From positions 1-25,012 of the forward strand of contig WRJC01000043.1 in the NCBI GenBank assembly GCA_009782405.1: a stretch of DNA of 25,012 bases, written 5' to 3'. Positions 8,042 to 15,837 of this stretch are shown here, in pieces (position 1 is the stretch's first letter; every line of letters starts with the position of its first letter). The stretch is from Oscillospiraceae bacterium. Lineage in GTDB: Bacteria; Bacillota_A; Clostridia; Oscillospirales; WRJC01. Position numbers and translations under genes: made by a program. The notes under the pieces were generated by a model that ran no database searches, had not been told where the DNA came from, and was given only the letters and a program-made list of their open reading frames with translations.

Positions 8042-9238
8042 ATGTTAAAGCGAGAATTATATTTGTCGCGGATAAGAAGCTTTTACAAAAGCGATTTGGT
8101 TAAAATATTAGTTGGTATTCGCAGGTGCGGCAAATCGACAATTTTAGAACAGATTATGGACGAATTGAAAGAAAGCGGGATCGGCGGCGACCATATCATC
8201 TATGTAAATTTTGAATTTATTGAATTTGAGGAACTTGCGGATTACAAAAAGCTGAACGAATACGTGAAAGAAAAGATAAAAGACGACAAACTGTACTATT
8301 TGTTTTTCGACGAAATCCAAAATGTCAAAAATTTCGAGAAAACCATAAATTCTCTCCGGGCTTCCAAAAAAGCGAGCATATTCATAACCGGCTCGAACAG
8401 CAGGCTTCTTTCCGACGAGCTTTCCACGGTTCTTTCGGGAAGATATGTCGCTTTTAAAATCAATCCTTTGTCGTTCAGGGAAATTGTGGAATTGCAAAAT
8501 GTCAGAGAAATAACAGACGAAATGATATACGATTACATGAAGTGGGGCAGTCTGCCGAACAGATTTGAATTTAAAGAAGAAAAAGACATCAAAAATTACC
8601 TGTACGGGGTATTTGATTCCATCATACTCCGGGATGTAGTCCAAAGATTGAAAATTCGCGACATCCAATTGTTCAATTTAATCCTGCAATATATCATTGA
8701 CACGATCGGGAGGGAATTTTCGGCTGAAAACACGATAAAATTTTTAAAAAGCGAAGGACGGGAAATATCGACGCAAACAATTTATTCGTATTTAGAAGGT
8801 TTATGCAAAGCTTTATTGGTCAAAAAATCATATAGATATGACGTACACGGAAAAGCGGTGCTGCGGACTTTAAACAAATATTATGCAACCGATTTGGGCA
8901 TCGCCCAAATAAAAAACCATCAAAAGTCAATGGATTGGAATTATGCGCTGGAAAATATTATTTACAACGAATTGCTTATAAAAGGCTATGACGTTTATAC
9001 CGGGAAAACCAAAAAAGGCGAAATCGATTTTGTGGCTCTCAAAACAAACAAAAAGATTTACATCCAAGCCGCCTATACCATATCGACTCCCGAAACAAAG
9101 GCCCGCGAATTCGGAGCCTATGACAATATAAACGACAACTACCCGAAATATGTCATAACTCTTGATAAATTCGAAGAAGAAATAAACGGGATAAACCAAA
9201 TCAATTTGCTGAAATTTTTAATGGATGATAATTTTTAA
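8042..9238 (+). CDS. AAA-type ATPase with DUF4143 C-terminal domain
   Basis: 398 residues from ATG at 8042, preceded by AAGGGGG (8027-8033); an upstream TTG at 8000 in frame lies inside the promoter and is rejected. Walker A is GIRRCGKST (25-33), Walker B LFFDEIQ (87-93) and a sensor-like TGSNSRLL (116-123), the standard signature of the AAA_14/DUF4143 family. The C-terminal half contains a winged-helix-like stretch and a nuclease-fold-like segment, KKGEIDFVA, near residue 335. These ATPases are common, often in multiple copies, in anaerobic bacteria; their cellular role is not established. The gene is monocistronic with its own strong promoter. Confidence 0.88.
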   Translation: MLKRELYLSRIRSFYKSDLVKILVGIRRCGKSTILEQIMDELKESGIGGDHIIYVNFEFIEFEELADYKKLNEYVKEKIKDDKLYYLFFDEIQNVKNFEKTINSLRASKKASIFITGSNSRLLSDELSTVLSGRYVAFKINPLSFREIVELQNVREITDEMIYDYMKWGSLPNRFEFKEEKDIKNYLYGVFDSIILRDVVQRLKIRDIQLFNLILQYIIDTIGREFSAENTIKFLKSEGREISTQTIYSYLEGLCKALLVKKSYRYDVHGKAVLRTLNKYYATDLGIAQIKNHQKSMDWNYALENIIYNELLIKGYDVYTGKTKKGEIDFVALKTNKKIYIQAAYTISTPETKAREFGAYDNINDNYPKYVITLDKFEEEINGINQINLLKFLMDDNF

Positions 9239-9339
9239 TTTGCAAGCGAAAAAAAACAATATATTTGATCGAATTTTATTATACCATGTTTTGACGATTT
9301 ATTAAATAAAAAATTTATAATTTAAAATCGAAAATATTA

Positions 9340-9368
9340 TTGACATTTATTTGACTATATGGTATTAT
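9340..9368 (+). promoter_or_regulatory. Promoter of the small membrane protein gene
   Basis: TTGACA (9340-9345), 17-bp spacer, TATTAT (9363-9368), in an AT-rich 219-bp gap (9239-9457) that otherwise shows no gene. Confidence 0.75.
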
Positions 9369-9457
9369 TAAAATATGTAGGTAATCCATATTTACAAAAA
9401 TATAAATTATTGGATATGAATGGTGAAATCAATAACATTGGTTTTCGGAGGTAAAAA

Positions 9458-9736
9458 ATGGTTTATAAAATTGTCAGGATTTTCGTATGGGCAATTACGG
9501 CAATTATTTTCGGAGCGGGGGCTTTTTTGGGAATAGCAGCGGCATCGGCGTTATTCGGAAGCGGCGATTTTATCGCTGGTTTTGTGATAGGCATGGGACT
9601 TATTCTATTCGGATCAATTTTGGCTTTCACGCTTATCAGCATGTTCAAATTTATTTCCAATACATATTTTTACAGCAGCATGGTCGGCGATTACAAAAAA
9701 CGAAAGAAAAGAGGCGAATTAGATGACAAATATTGA
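9458..9736 (+). CDS. Small two-helix membrane protein, function unknown
   Basis: 92 residues with GGAGGT just upstream of the ATG. Two hydrophobic spans (about residues 8-30 and 38-65) are rich in small residues (AAASALFGSG), followed by a charged cytoplasmic-type tail KKRKKRGELDDKY. I do not recognise a family. A second ORF begins inside its last codons (ATG at 9723, 14-base overlap), which suggests a coupled pair. Confidence 0.7.
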   Translation: MVYKIVRIFVWAITAIIFGAGAFLGIAAASALFGSGDFIAGFVIGMGLILFGSILAFTLISMFKFISNTYFYSSMVGDYKKRKKRGELDDKY

Positions 9737-9990
9737 TTTGCTTTATCCCGGCGATGAATATAGAAAATATTCTCTGAGCGAACAAATAAATATAATTTTT
9801 TTTCGAAAGCGTTGATCGATTTGAAAAATTATATCGAAATTTGCCGGATTGCAAGTTCATCGCGCAGCATTGTTTAAGATATCGTGCACTTTTTTCACGG
9901 CGGCATCCCAACCTGCTTGATGAAGCGGAAAAAACAGCCTTCCCATTTCATTCACTTCGAATCATTTTTTTCAAAACCCTTGCTAATTGA
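9723..9990 (+). pseudogene. Small ORF interrupted by a frameshift at a run of eight T
   Basis: ATG at 9723 has GAGG (9711-9714) eight bases upstream and overlaps the end of the membrane protein gene. Its frame (MTNIDLLYPGDEYRKYSL...) stops at about 9813 just after the T run at 9796-9803. In another frame, coding resumes with an open stretch to TGA at 9988-9990 (RFEKLYRNLPD..., LLDEAEKT). Removing one T would fuse the two into a protein of ~88 residues. It may be a decayed gene, a slippage-controlled gene, or a sequencing error. No family recognised; the coding character of the second half is judged by eye only. Confidence 0.4.
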
Positions 9991-9994
9991 AAGC

Positions 9995-10046
9995 GCCCTG
10001 CGGAATTGCGATTTAGGCAACCGCATATGCCGCAGGGCATTTTTTT
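9995..10046 (+). terminator. Intrinsic terminator after the small membrane protein unit
   Basis: A perfect 9-bp stem, GCCCTGCGG (9995-10003) with CCGCAGGGC (10030-10038), followed by A and seven T. It ends the plus-strand unit from 9340 and lies directly against the 3' end of the convergent gene at 10050. Confidence 0.85.
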
Positions 10047-10049
10047 CGC

Positions 10050-11342
10050 CTATTTTTTCTTTGGGGCGCTTGTGCTGCTGGCCACCTTGGTTCTTGTTTC
10101 GGTGAATCTCAGATATACATCCTGAACCAGCGACATATTGACATTTTCGTCTTTCACGTAATAGTCCGCGTGCGTTGCCTTGGCCACGGGCTTGTGCCCG
10201 GCTACCGTCACCCCTGTCGCAATCCCGGAGATGACAAGTCCTCCGACCAGCCCGATCACAACGCAGGTGCCGATCTCAAATTCGCCCTCTTCAAAAAACA
10301 AAACGCTCGCCGCTCCGACAATCAACCCCGCTATCAAAAATACCGTCAAGAAAAACATGAATACCTTCGCGCCGTCCACCGGTAAATTCCCGGTCATTTT
10401 TCCTGTCTGCCCGTTCATCGCGTAATTGTACTGCTTTTCCTTGAATTTGGAGTTGAACATCCAAACCGGGAGCAGCCCGTATCTCGATTTCACGTTGTCG
10501 ATCCGCTTTTTGTCGACTTTTCTCCTGACTGTCGAATATTTTTTCAAGCTTTCTTTTATCTTGTTTTCGGCAGAGCCCTCGAACCTCGTCTTCGCCCGCT
10601 CATACAGCTTTGCTTCGTCTTCGTCGTATTTTTCGGCCAAAAACCCGGATAGGTAATTGGTGGAAAAGGAAGTGAGCGTGGCAAAGTCGAACGGCTCTAT
10701 GGAATCCATCAGGTCGCTGGGAGTCCTCGTGGAGGCGTCCACGGGTATGTTGTCTATGCGTATGTTCCCTTCCCTCGCGAAATTGTATATGTCCGTTCTT
10801 TTTATTTGATAGTCGCCCTGGCGCTTGTTGGTCACTATGTCGGCTTCGCCGCTCACGTTGAAGCTCACGTCGCCTTCGTACAGCCAGAACGGTATGTACA
10901 CCCCGGCGAGCTTTTCTATGTTCTGGTCGTTTTTGTATTCGTTTGGCAAAAACCTTTTGCCTTTCAGGTATCCTTTGAAACTGTTTAGCGCCTGATCCTT
11001 GGTATTTTTGAACGGCACCACGAAATCGGGCTTGAAGCTCCCGGAAAACTGGCTGCCCACCACTATTGGCCTCTGGCAGTACACGCAGAACGTGGCCGCC
11101 GTCACGTTGTCCGTGACCACCTCCGCGCCGCAATAGCTGCACTTGTACACTTTGACGTCGGGGTTGTCGGCGTGCTCATATGATTCGACCGCGTCGTCAG
11201 CCTCCGCGCTTTCCGCCGCGCCCGGGCCCAAATCTTTTTCCGTGAATTCCGAATCGCACCATTCGCATTTCCATGTCTGCAAAGTCGGGTTAAACAGCAG
11301 ATCCCCGCCGCAGGTCAGGCATTTCAACGATTTTACCGCCAT
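10050..11342 (-). CDS. Zinc-ribbon membrane protein, YdjG-like
   Basis: 430 residues, start set by GGAGAGG eight bases upstream. The N-terminus holds two zinc ribbons: CLTCGG...CEWC (8-29) and CSYCGA...CVYC (68-89). An acidic linker separates them. A middle region of ~200 residues follows, then two membrane spans near the C-terminus (about 326-350 and 356-380) and a short cytoplasmic tail. Database entries of this kind are often named TFIIB-type zinc ribbon or mislabelled primosomal N'. The layout matches Bacillus YdjG, a partner of the PspA envelope-stress system. It lies 21 bp downstream of an SPFH (YdjI-like) gene, as expected for that neighbourhood. Likely an inner-membrane protein sensing or organising membrane stress; role inferred from context. 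Confidence 0.75.
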   Translation of the reverse strand: MAVKSLKCLTCGGDLLFNPTLQTWKCEWCDSEFTEKDLGPGAAESAEADDAVESYEHADNPDVKVYKCSYCGAEVVTDNVTAATFCVYCQRPIVVGSQFSGSFKPDFVVPFKNTKDQALNSFKGYLKGKRFLPNEYKNDQNIEKLAGVYIPFWLYEGDVSFNVSGEADIVTNKRQGDYQIKRTDIYNFAREGNIRIDNIPVDASTRTPSDLMDSIEPFDFATLTSFSTNYLSGFLAEKYDEDEAKLYERAKTRFEGSAENKIKESLKKYSTVRRKVDKKRIDNVKSRYGLLPVWMFNSKFKEKQYNYAMNGQTGKMTGNLPVDGAKVFMFFLTVFLIAGLIVGAASVLFFEEGEFEIGTCVVIGLVGGLVISGIATGVTVAGHKPVAKATHADYYVKDENVNMSLVQDVYLRFTETRTKVASSTSAPKKK

Positions 11343-11363
11343 ATAATCAACCTCTCCGTTATT

Positions 11364-12728
11364 TTATGAAACAAATTGGTTTCCGCATTCGGGGCAAAAC
11401 TTCGGGAGTTTTGTCTTGTCTTCCGGCTCCCAGCCGCATTTGTCGCATTTGTACTGCGGGGCATCCGCAGGTTTGCTTTTGCCGCATTCCGAGCAGAACT
11501 TGCCTTCGTTGACCGCTCCGCAGGAGCAGGTCCAGCCCGCCGCCTTTTCCGGCTGTTTCGCTCCGCACTCCGCGCAGAATTTGCCGGTGTTGACCGCTCC
11601 GCAGGCGCAGGTCCAGCCGCCGGCCGGAGCCTGAGGAGCCGCCGCCGGAGCCGCTTGGGCTTGTTGGGCCGCCTGGGCCCGGTTTTGTTTTTGCTGGTTG
11701 GACATCGCAAACAAATCGGCCGCGTTCACGCCCCCTGCGTTTTGTGCCATTCCCATTCCGATGAAAGCGTTCGTGGCCCCGCCTTCGTTTTTCGCCGCGT
11801 TCTCCATCGCGTTGGCCTGAGCGGTGATCAATCTAGCCCCCGCCATGCCCGCGTCAGTGTGTATCGCGGTTTCCTGCAGCTGCGATATTTTCTTCGCCGA
11901 TTCCTCGTCCACCGTTATGCTCTCGACGGCGAACGCCCTGATTTCTATGCCCCTGCTGTTGCCCCATCTGGGTCCCAATTGCTCGTTTACATAAGTGCCA
12001 AGCTGTTCGGGATAGAGTATCAATTCGTCGTAGGGTATCTTTTGGGTGGCGATCTTTCCGAGCGCCGGGTTCAGAGCCGACATGATTTCGGCTTTCATCA
12101 CGGTCAAAAGCATATCTTTGGTGTAATCGGCCGTGATGTTGCCCGCTATGTTTTTGTAGAACATCAACGGGTCGGCAACCGTGAATGTGTACATCCCGAA
12201 GCCCTGCACCTGCACCACGATGCTCTTGTCGAATTCCGGGTCGTAGTGCCTGAACGGTATTTTGCCCCAGCCAACCTTGTTGTTTAAGATTTCCTTAGTG
12301 TTGACAAAATACACTTTCTGCTGATCCGTGGCGGCACCTCCCGCCATGAACCGTTTGCCTATTTGGGCAAACGAAGGGCCGAGGTCTTTTAGACCCCCGC
12401 CGAACAGCGAAGGCTGTATCTGGTTGTTGTACGTGTATTGTCCCGGCTGGGCGCAATAATCGACGATTTGGCCGTTCTCGATTATGAGCATGCACTGCCC
12501 TTCGTTGACGTTGATCTTCGAGCCGTTGGATATTATGTTTTCCGAACCTTTCGTGTTGCCGGAGCGCGCCTGCTGCGGTTTTTTGCCCTGCGCCATCAAC
12601 ACGTTGTCCGAAAGCGAGTCGCACAGTATGAAATCAATCCATTGATCCGCCAATACTCCGCCCACCGCGTTGACCCCGGAACCTATAACCCCGCCCAAAG
12701 CGGAAGCCGCCATTTGTATCAATCCCAT
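11364..12728 (-). CDS. SPFH/Band-7 protein with three C-terminal zinc ribbons, YdjI-like
   Basis: 454 residues, start with AAGGATG a few bases upstream. The N-terminus (MGLIQMAASALGGVIG...LADQWIDF) and the following SPFH core (about 70-290) match the YdjI group, often named 'virion core protein'. After an A/Q-rich linker (about 335-370) come three zinc ribbons (371-454). The first two, starting GWTCACGAVNTGKFCAEC and GWTCSCGAVNEGKFCSEC, are a 27-residue tandem duplication also visible in the DNA (about 11508-11540 and 11590-11620). The third is CDKCG...CPECG. Bacillus YdjI is needed to place PspA at the membrane. Here the gene leads a two-gene operon with a YdjG-like gene; no PspA or YdjH gene is in the window. 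Confidence 0.85.
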   Translation of the reverse strand: MGLIQMAASALGGVIGSGVNAVGGVLADQWIDFILCDSLSDNVLMAQGKKPQQARSGNTKGSENIISNGSKINVNEGQCMLIIENGQIVDYCAQPGQYTYNNQIQPSLFGGGLKDLGPSFAQIGKRFMAGGAATDQQKVYFVNTKEILNNKVGWGKIPFRHYDPEFDKSIVVQVQGFGMYTFTVADPLMFYKNIAGNITADYTKDMLLTVMKAEIMSALNPALGKIATQKIPYDELILYPEQLGTYVNEQLGPRWGNSRGIEIRAFAVESITVDEESAKKISQLQETAIHTDAGMAGARLITAQANAMENAAKNEGGATNAFIGMGMAQNAGGVNAADLFAMSNQQKQNRAQAAQQAQAAPAAAPQAPAGGWTCACGAVNTGKFCAECGAKQPEKAAGWTCSCGAVNEGKFCSECGKSKPADAPQYKCDKCGWEPEDKTKLPKFCPECGNQFVS

Positions 12729-12766
12729 TTTTCATCCTTCTTTCGATATAATTTAAAATCAGGTAT

Positions 12767-12795
12767 ATTATACATCATTTCCGTCGCTTTGTCAA
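12767..12795 (-). promoter_or_regulatory. Promoter of the YdjI/YdjG-like operon
   Basis: Minus strand TTGACA (12790-12795), 17-bp spacer, TATAAT (12767-12772): full consensus, about 40 bp upstream of the SPFH gene start. Confidence 0.85.
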
Positions 12796-12810
12796 TAAGT
12801 TCTATTTCCG

Positions 12811-14286
12811 TTATCTTAATTTTTCGATGTTTTTTTGGATTTTGCTTTCGTTCTTTTCATAAAACGAAGTGAAGTTCGCGTCTTTCGAAGTGACAAGCCT
12901 CACCCCGACGCATTGCAGGTCGCCTGTCAGGGTATTGTTGAAATAACCGTAGTCGTAAACCACCCCGTCTTTGATGTAGTCCAGCATGCTCGACGATTCG
13001 TCGTCGCGCGCGTGCTTTGTTTTGAGCGCCTTTTCGTAGAAAGTGGGAATGACCGTTTTGTGCCCTTCGGCGGATAGCGCTTCGACTATTATGCTCGTCC
13101 TTTCGGTGTCCGGGGAAGTAATTGGCACGATGAACAGATTCACCCCCGCCTCCAGCGGCGTGTAATATTTTGGCGTGGAACTGTCGTATTTCGGATACGG
13201 CAAAATCCCGATTTCGTCCTCCATGGCGCGATACTCTATGATTGCGCCCATTCCGGCCGCCACAAACAGCGCCCGCCCGTCTTTGAAAACGTCTATGCTT
13301 TCGGGATTTCCCCAGTTCGGCACATTTCCTATGCAGCCCGCGCCCGGGGTGTTTAGCATATCAAAGAACCTCTCGAATATATCGATGGTGCGGGGATTGT
13401 AAAGCGAAAGGACGGGAACGTTTTCGTCATCAAGCGATATGACCCTGTCGCCGCCGTGGTACAGGACAGCTATCGGATATCCCCATTCGTTTGGCATATG
13501 CAGCCCGTATCTGTCCGCATCGGCCGTTATCGCGCCGTTTCCGTTTAGGTCCGCTCCCCCGCTTTTGACAATCGCATAAAATTTGTCGAGAGTCCAGGAG
13601 CCGGCTATGACTTCCGCATACGGATAATCGATGTTCATGTCCTTGAACAGATTTTTGTTGAACAACAGGCCCATCACGGAGGCGAGCGACAAATGGCTCA
13701 TGTCGCCGGTGACGCCGTACAAGCTCCCGAATGCGGCGAAGCCTTTTGTCACGTCGTCGTTCCACCAGGGCATATCGAAATTCACATAGGGCATATCCGA
13801 GAGCCAGTCGAGCACGAGGCCTTTTTGAGCGAACGAAAACGAAAAAACGCCGTGCATGGCCATGATGTCGTAGGAATCGCTGCCCGCCAAAATCGCCCTT
13901 TCAGCCGAGCTGTCCCACTCGTCGCTGTACAAAATGGGCGCAATGTCAATGTTGAACCTGTCTTCGACGGTTTTGTTTCGCTTGTATACGGCGTCATTGA
14001 TCAAATCGCCGTTTTCTTCCTCTGCGTAAAAATCCGCGTTGCGGCCCTCGGTGTCCCGGATGTAGACACGGAACCCATACCCGCCGTAATCCATTTCCGG
14101 CAGATTGTCCGGTATGGATATCTCTTTTGGTTCGTCGGCGTTCTCGCCGCTTGTTTCCGCTTGAATGGGAGATTTGCCATCGGCGTTCTGGGGGCTGCTG
14201 CACGAACAGAAAGTTATCGCGGCGCACAAGGCAACTATGGCCAATTTGGCCGCCAAACGCAATTTCGTGTAAATCGCTTCATTCAT
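12811..14286 (-). CDS. Extracellular solute-binding lipoprotein (carbohydrate ABC importer)
   Basis: 491 residues. A basic N-terminus and hydrophobic stretch (11-26) end at CSCSS; the likely lipidated residue is Cys29, in a slightly atypical lipobox (F-C-S-C). The mature protein has the family-1 solute-binding pattern, including the DIMAMHG segment (140-146) and a GVTGDMSH segment (191-198). A calcium-loop-like stretch, DLNGNGAIT (246-254), resembles an EF-hand/dockerin loop and occurs in related binding proteins. It lies 13 bp after the flavoprotein gene in the same direction, so they probably share a transcript. It is a distant paralogue of the partial protein at the left edge. No permease genes are adjacent; the sugar is unknown. 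Confidence 0.85.
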   Translation of the reverse strand: MNEAIYTKLRLAAKLAIVALCAAITFCSCSSPQNADGKSPIQAETSGENADEPKEISIPDNLPEMDYGGYGFRVYIRDTEGRNADFYAEEENGDLINDAVYKRNKTVEDRFNIDIAPILYSDEWDSSAERAILAGSDSYDIMAMHGVFSFSFAQKGLVLDWLSDMPYVNFDMPWWNDDVTKGFAAFGSLYGVTGDMSHLSLASVMGLLFNKNLFKDMNIDYPYAEVIAGSWTLDKFYAIVKSGGADLNGNGAITADADRYGLHMPNEWGYPIAVLYHGGDRVISLDDENVPVLSLYNPRTIDIFERFFDMLNTPGAGCIGNVPNWGNPESIDVFKDGRALFVAAGMGAIIEYRAMEDEIGILPYPKYDSSTPKYYTPLEAGVNLFIVPITSPDTERTSIIVEALSAEGHKTVIPTFYEKALKTKHARDDESSSMLDYIKDGVVYDYGYFNNTLTGDLQCVGVRLVTSKDANFTSFYEKNESKIQKNIEKLR

Positions 14287-14299
14287 AAATTTACCCCAT

Positions 14300-14872
14300 T
14301 TATTTTGACAATTTGCCGAGCAGCCAGACGATATTTTCGCCGAGCCGTTTTATGGTCCCCACGCCCTCCGGATCTTTTTCATAATCGCCGAAATCCAAGG
14401 AAAGGCTCATGTTCACATATGTGCTGCCCACGGCTATCATGTCGTTGATGAAAAAAAAGTTTTGGATCGATTCGAGCGTGTGAACCCCGCCCGCCCTGCG
14501 CACCGCCGTGACTGCCGCTCCCACTTTGCGGGAAAGCGATTTTCCCGCGTGTGCCGCCATAAAGCCGCAGCGGTCGATCACGGATTTCAGCTCGGGCGTC
14601 AAATCGTAGAAATACGTGGGCGAGCCCAAAATTATCGCGTCGGCCGCGAGCATTTTTTGGTACACTTCGTTGATCCAGTCCCCGGTGACGCATTTTCCGG
14701 GATTTCTCCGGCAGCCCCCGCAGGCCATGCAGCCTTTGACGATGCGGCCTCCCGCCTGATACATTTCGGTTTCAAATCCCGCCGCCTCGCATATGTCCAA
14801 GACCGTGCCAAGCATATGCGCCGTGTTCCCTTCGGGGCGCGGGCTTCCGTTTACCGCCAATACTTTGATCAT
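14300..14872 (-). CDS. Iron-sulfur flavoprotein / NADPH-dependent FMN reductase family
   Basis: 190 residues from ATG at 14872 (MIKVLAVNGSPR). The FMN phosphate-binding loop NGSPRPEGNT is at the N-terminus. A compact Cys motif, C-x2-C-x2-C-x6-C (GCMACGGCRRNPGKC), follows about 45 residues later and matches the [4Fe-4S] motif of the Isf iron-sulfur flavoproteins. GSPTYFYDLTPELKS is the second FMN-contacting loop. By family it is a cytoplasmic electron carrier or reductase used in anaerobes. An in-frame ATG at 14884 would add four residues, but AAAGGA would then touch the start codon; with 14872 the spacing is 12 bases. First gene of an operon with the solute-binding protein downstream. Confidence 0.85.
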   Translation of the reverse strand: MIKVLAVNGSPRPEGNTAHMLGTVLDICEAAGFETEMYQAGGRIVKGCMACGGCRRNPGKCVTGDWINEVYQKMLAADAIILGSPTYFYDLTPELKSVIDRCGFMAAHAGKSLSRKVGAAVTAVRRAGGVHTLESIQNFFFINDMIAVGSTYVNMSLSLDFGDYEKDPEGVGTIKRLGENIVWLLGKLSK

Positions 14873-14905
14873 AATTTTCGCCATTCCTTTCTTTATTGTT
14901 GTTTT

Positions 14906-14934
14906 ATTCTAACATATTTTCGCGGTTTATGCAA
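14906..14934 (-). promoter_or_regulatory. Probable promoter of the flavoprotein operon
   Basis: Minus strand TTGCAT (14929-14934), 17-bp spacer, TAGAAT (14906-14911). The -10 box is good, the -35 box weak; position (about 35 bp upstream of the start) fits. Confidence 0.5.
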
Positions 14935-14990
14935 GCATATTTTGTTTTTTCTTATTTCGTGTTTTGATTTATGGGACTTCCACAGCCCCA

Positions 14991-15281
14991 TCATTTCAAC
15001 AAGCGTTTCAATTCCTCATAGAAATTTTCGCGTGTCCCGGCAAGAATAACAACGACAAATTGACCGTTTTCCTCGTAAATCCGATAGGCAAGCTCATAAT
15101 TTATGCTATTGTGTTTTACATCATAGCCATAAATGCCGCGCAAATCGCCAACTTTTTGCAGTCCGATGTACGGGTCGATTTTCAGTTTATCAATCGCAAT
15201 TTTGAACTCCGCAAGCAGTTGTTTGTCCTTGATTTTTTTCAAATACCGCTCGGCGGCTTTTGAATAACTGATTTCGTACAT
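14991..15281 (-). CDS. RelE/ParE-family toxin of a type II toxin-antitoxin pair
   Basis: 96 residues, starting MYEISYSKAAERYLKKI, the usual N-terminal strand-helix of RelE/ParE toxins. A central DLRGIYGYDVKHNSINYELAYR-like region carries the substrate-binding strands, and the C-terminal strand-helix reads VVILAGTRENFYEELKRLL. By family it is a ribosome-dependent mRNA endonuclease (RelE/YafQ type) or a gyrase poison (ParE type); residues seen by eye do not decide between them. It begins 3 bp after the antitoxin stop, the standard antitoxin-first order. Confidence 0.85.
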   Translation of the reverse strand: MYEISYSKAAERYLKKIKDKQLLAEFKIAIDKLKIDPYIGLQKVGDLRGIYGYDVKHNSINYELAYRIYEENGQFVVVILAGTRENFYEELKRLLK

Positions 15282-15284
15282 CGG

Positions 15285-15644
15285 CTATTCCTCCCCGAAA
15301 ATATCCTTTGTTGTCGCGCTCTTGCGCTTCCCATCGGCTATTTCGTCCGCTTCTTCAATCAATGCGCCAATCGCTTTTTTGATATTGTCGCGCTGTTCGG
15401 CAAATTTCGTCAGCAATTCATCACCGCCGTACCCTTGTGAAACTAAATCTTTTAGTATCTCCATTGTAAATCCGTCGTCCGAATTCGAAAACGGGCGAAG
15501 AACGATAACGTCATCGGTGAGGAAGCACTCGACTTCTTTTCCGAAACGCAGTTTTTCGTAGAACTTCAAGGGAATCGTGACTTGCCGTTTGCCCGTTACA
15601 TTTATAATTTTACGCTCCATTACTGGACTCTCCAAACCGTACAT
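15285..15644 (-). CDS. AbrB/MazE-fold antitoxin
   Basis: 119 residues from ATG at 15644 (MYGLESPVMERK). This start has AAAGGCGGA (15652-15660) at good spacing; the longer frame to 15698 has none and would run into the operator. A later ATG at 15620 is also possible. The segment INVTGKRQVTIPLKFYEKL is the swapped-hairpin AbrB/SpoVT DNA-binding motif. The C-terminal half is helical and charged (EEADEIADGKRKSATTKDIF), the likely toxin-binding part. It should repress its own operon by binding the inverted repeat upstream. Confidence 0.82.
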   Translation of the reverse strand: MYGLESPVMERKIINVTGKRQVTIPLKFYEKLRFGKEVECFLTDDVIVLRPFSNSDDGFTMEILKDLVSQGYGGDELLTKFAEQRDNIKKAIGALIEEADEIADGKRKSATTKDIFGEE

Positions 15645-15697
15645 ATTTTTTCCGCCTTTCATAGTATAATCGGATATAGAAAACAACATTCCCATCA

Positions 15698-15738
15698 TCC
15701 TTGATTTATATTATATCAAGGATAATAGGATTTGTCAA
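15698..15738 (-). promoter_or_regulatory. Toxin-antitoxin promoter with overlapping inverted-repeat operator
   Basis: Minus strand TTGACA (15733-15738), 17-bp spacer, TATAAT (15710-15715). A perfect inverted repeat, TCCTTGAT (15698-15705) and ATCAAGGA (15715-15722) with a 9-base centre, covers the -10 box and the start of transcription. This is the expected binding site for the AbrB-type antitoxin. Confidence 0.8.
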
Positions 15739-15837
15739 TGAAAATATTTTTGTTGAATTAATTCTTTTGGGCGATTAACCATGACATTGTACAAAAGGAA
15801 TTTGTTAGAACTCTATGGTTTGCAATTTCCACAAAAA

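Noticed and set aside
9394..9418. Imperfect AT-rich inverted repeat (ATCCA...TGGAT) before the small membrane protein
   Set aside because: Short, bulged and in very AT-rich sequence; could be an operator but chance is as likely.
4627..10038. Shared CGCCCTGCG core of the terminators at 4627 and 9994
   Set aside because: The rest of the two hairpins differs; most likely coincidence of GC-rich terminator stems rather than a dispersed repeat.
11376..12287. 303-codon plus-strand frame opposite the SPFH gene
   Set aside because: It is the complement of a clear SPFH/zinc-ribbon gene; composition is that of an antisense frame (arginine- and alanine-rich, no motif).
13693..14448. 251-codon plus-strand frame opposite the solute-binding and flavoprotein genes
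   Set aside because: It spans the junction of two well-supported minus-strand genes and shows no domain or ribosome binding site.
14968..14994. Short hairpin ATGGG...CCCAT after the toxin gene
   Set aside because: Only five pairs and no T tract on the minus strand, so not called a terminator.
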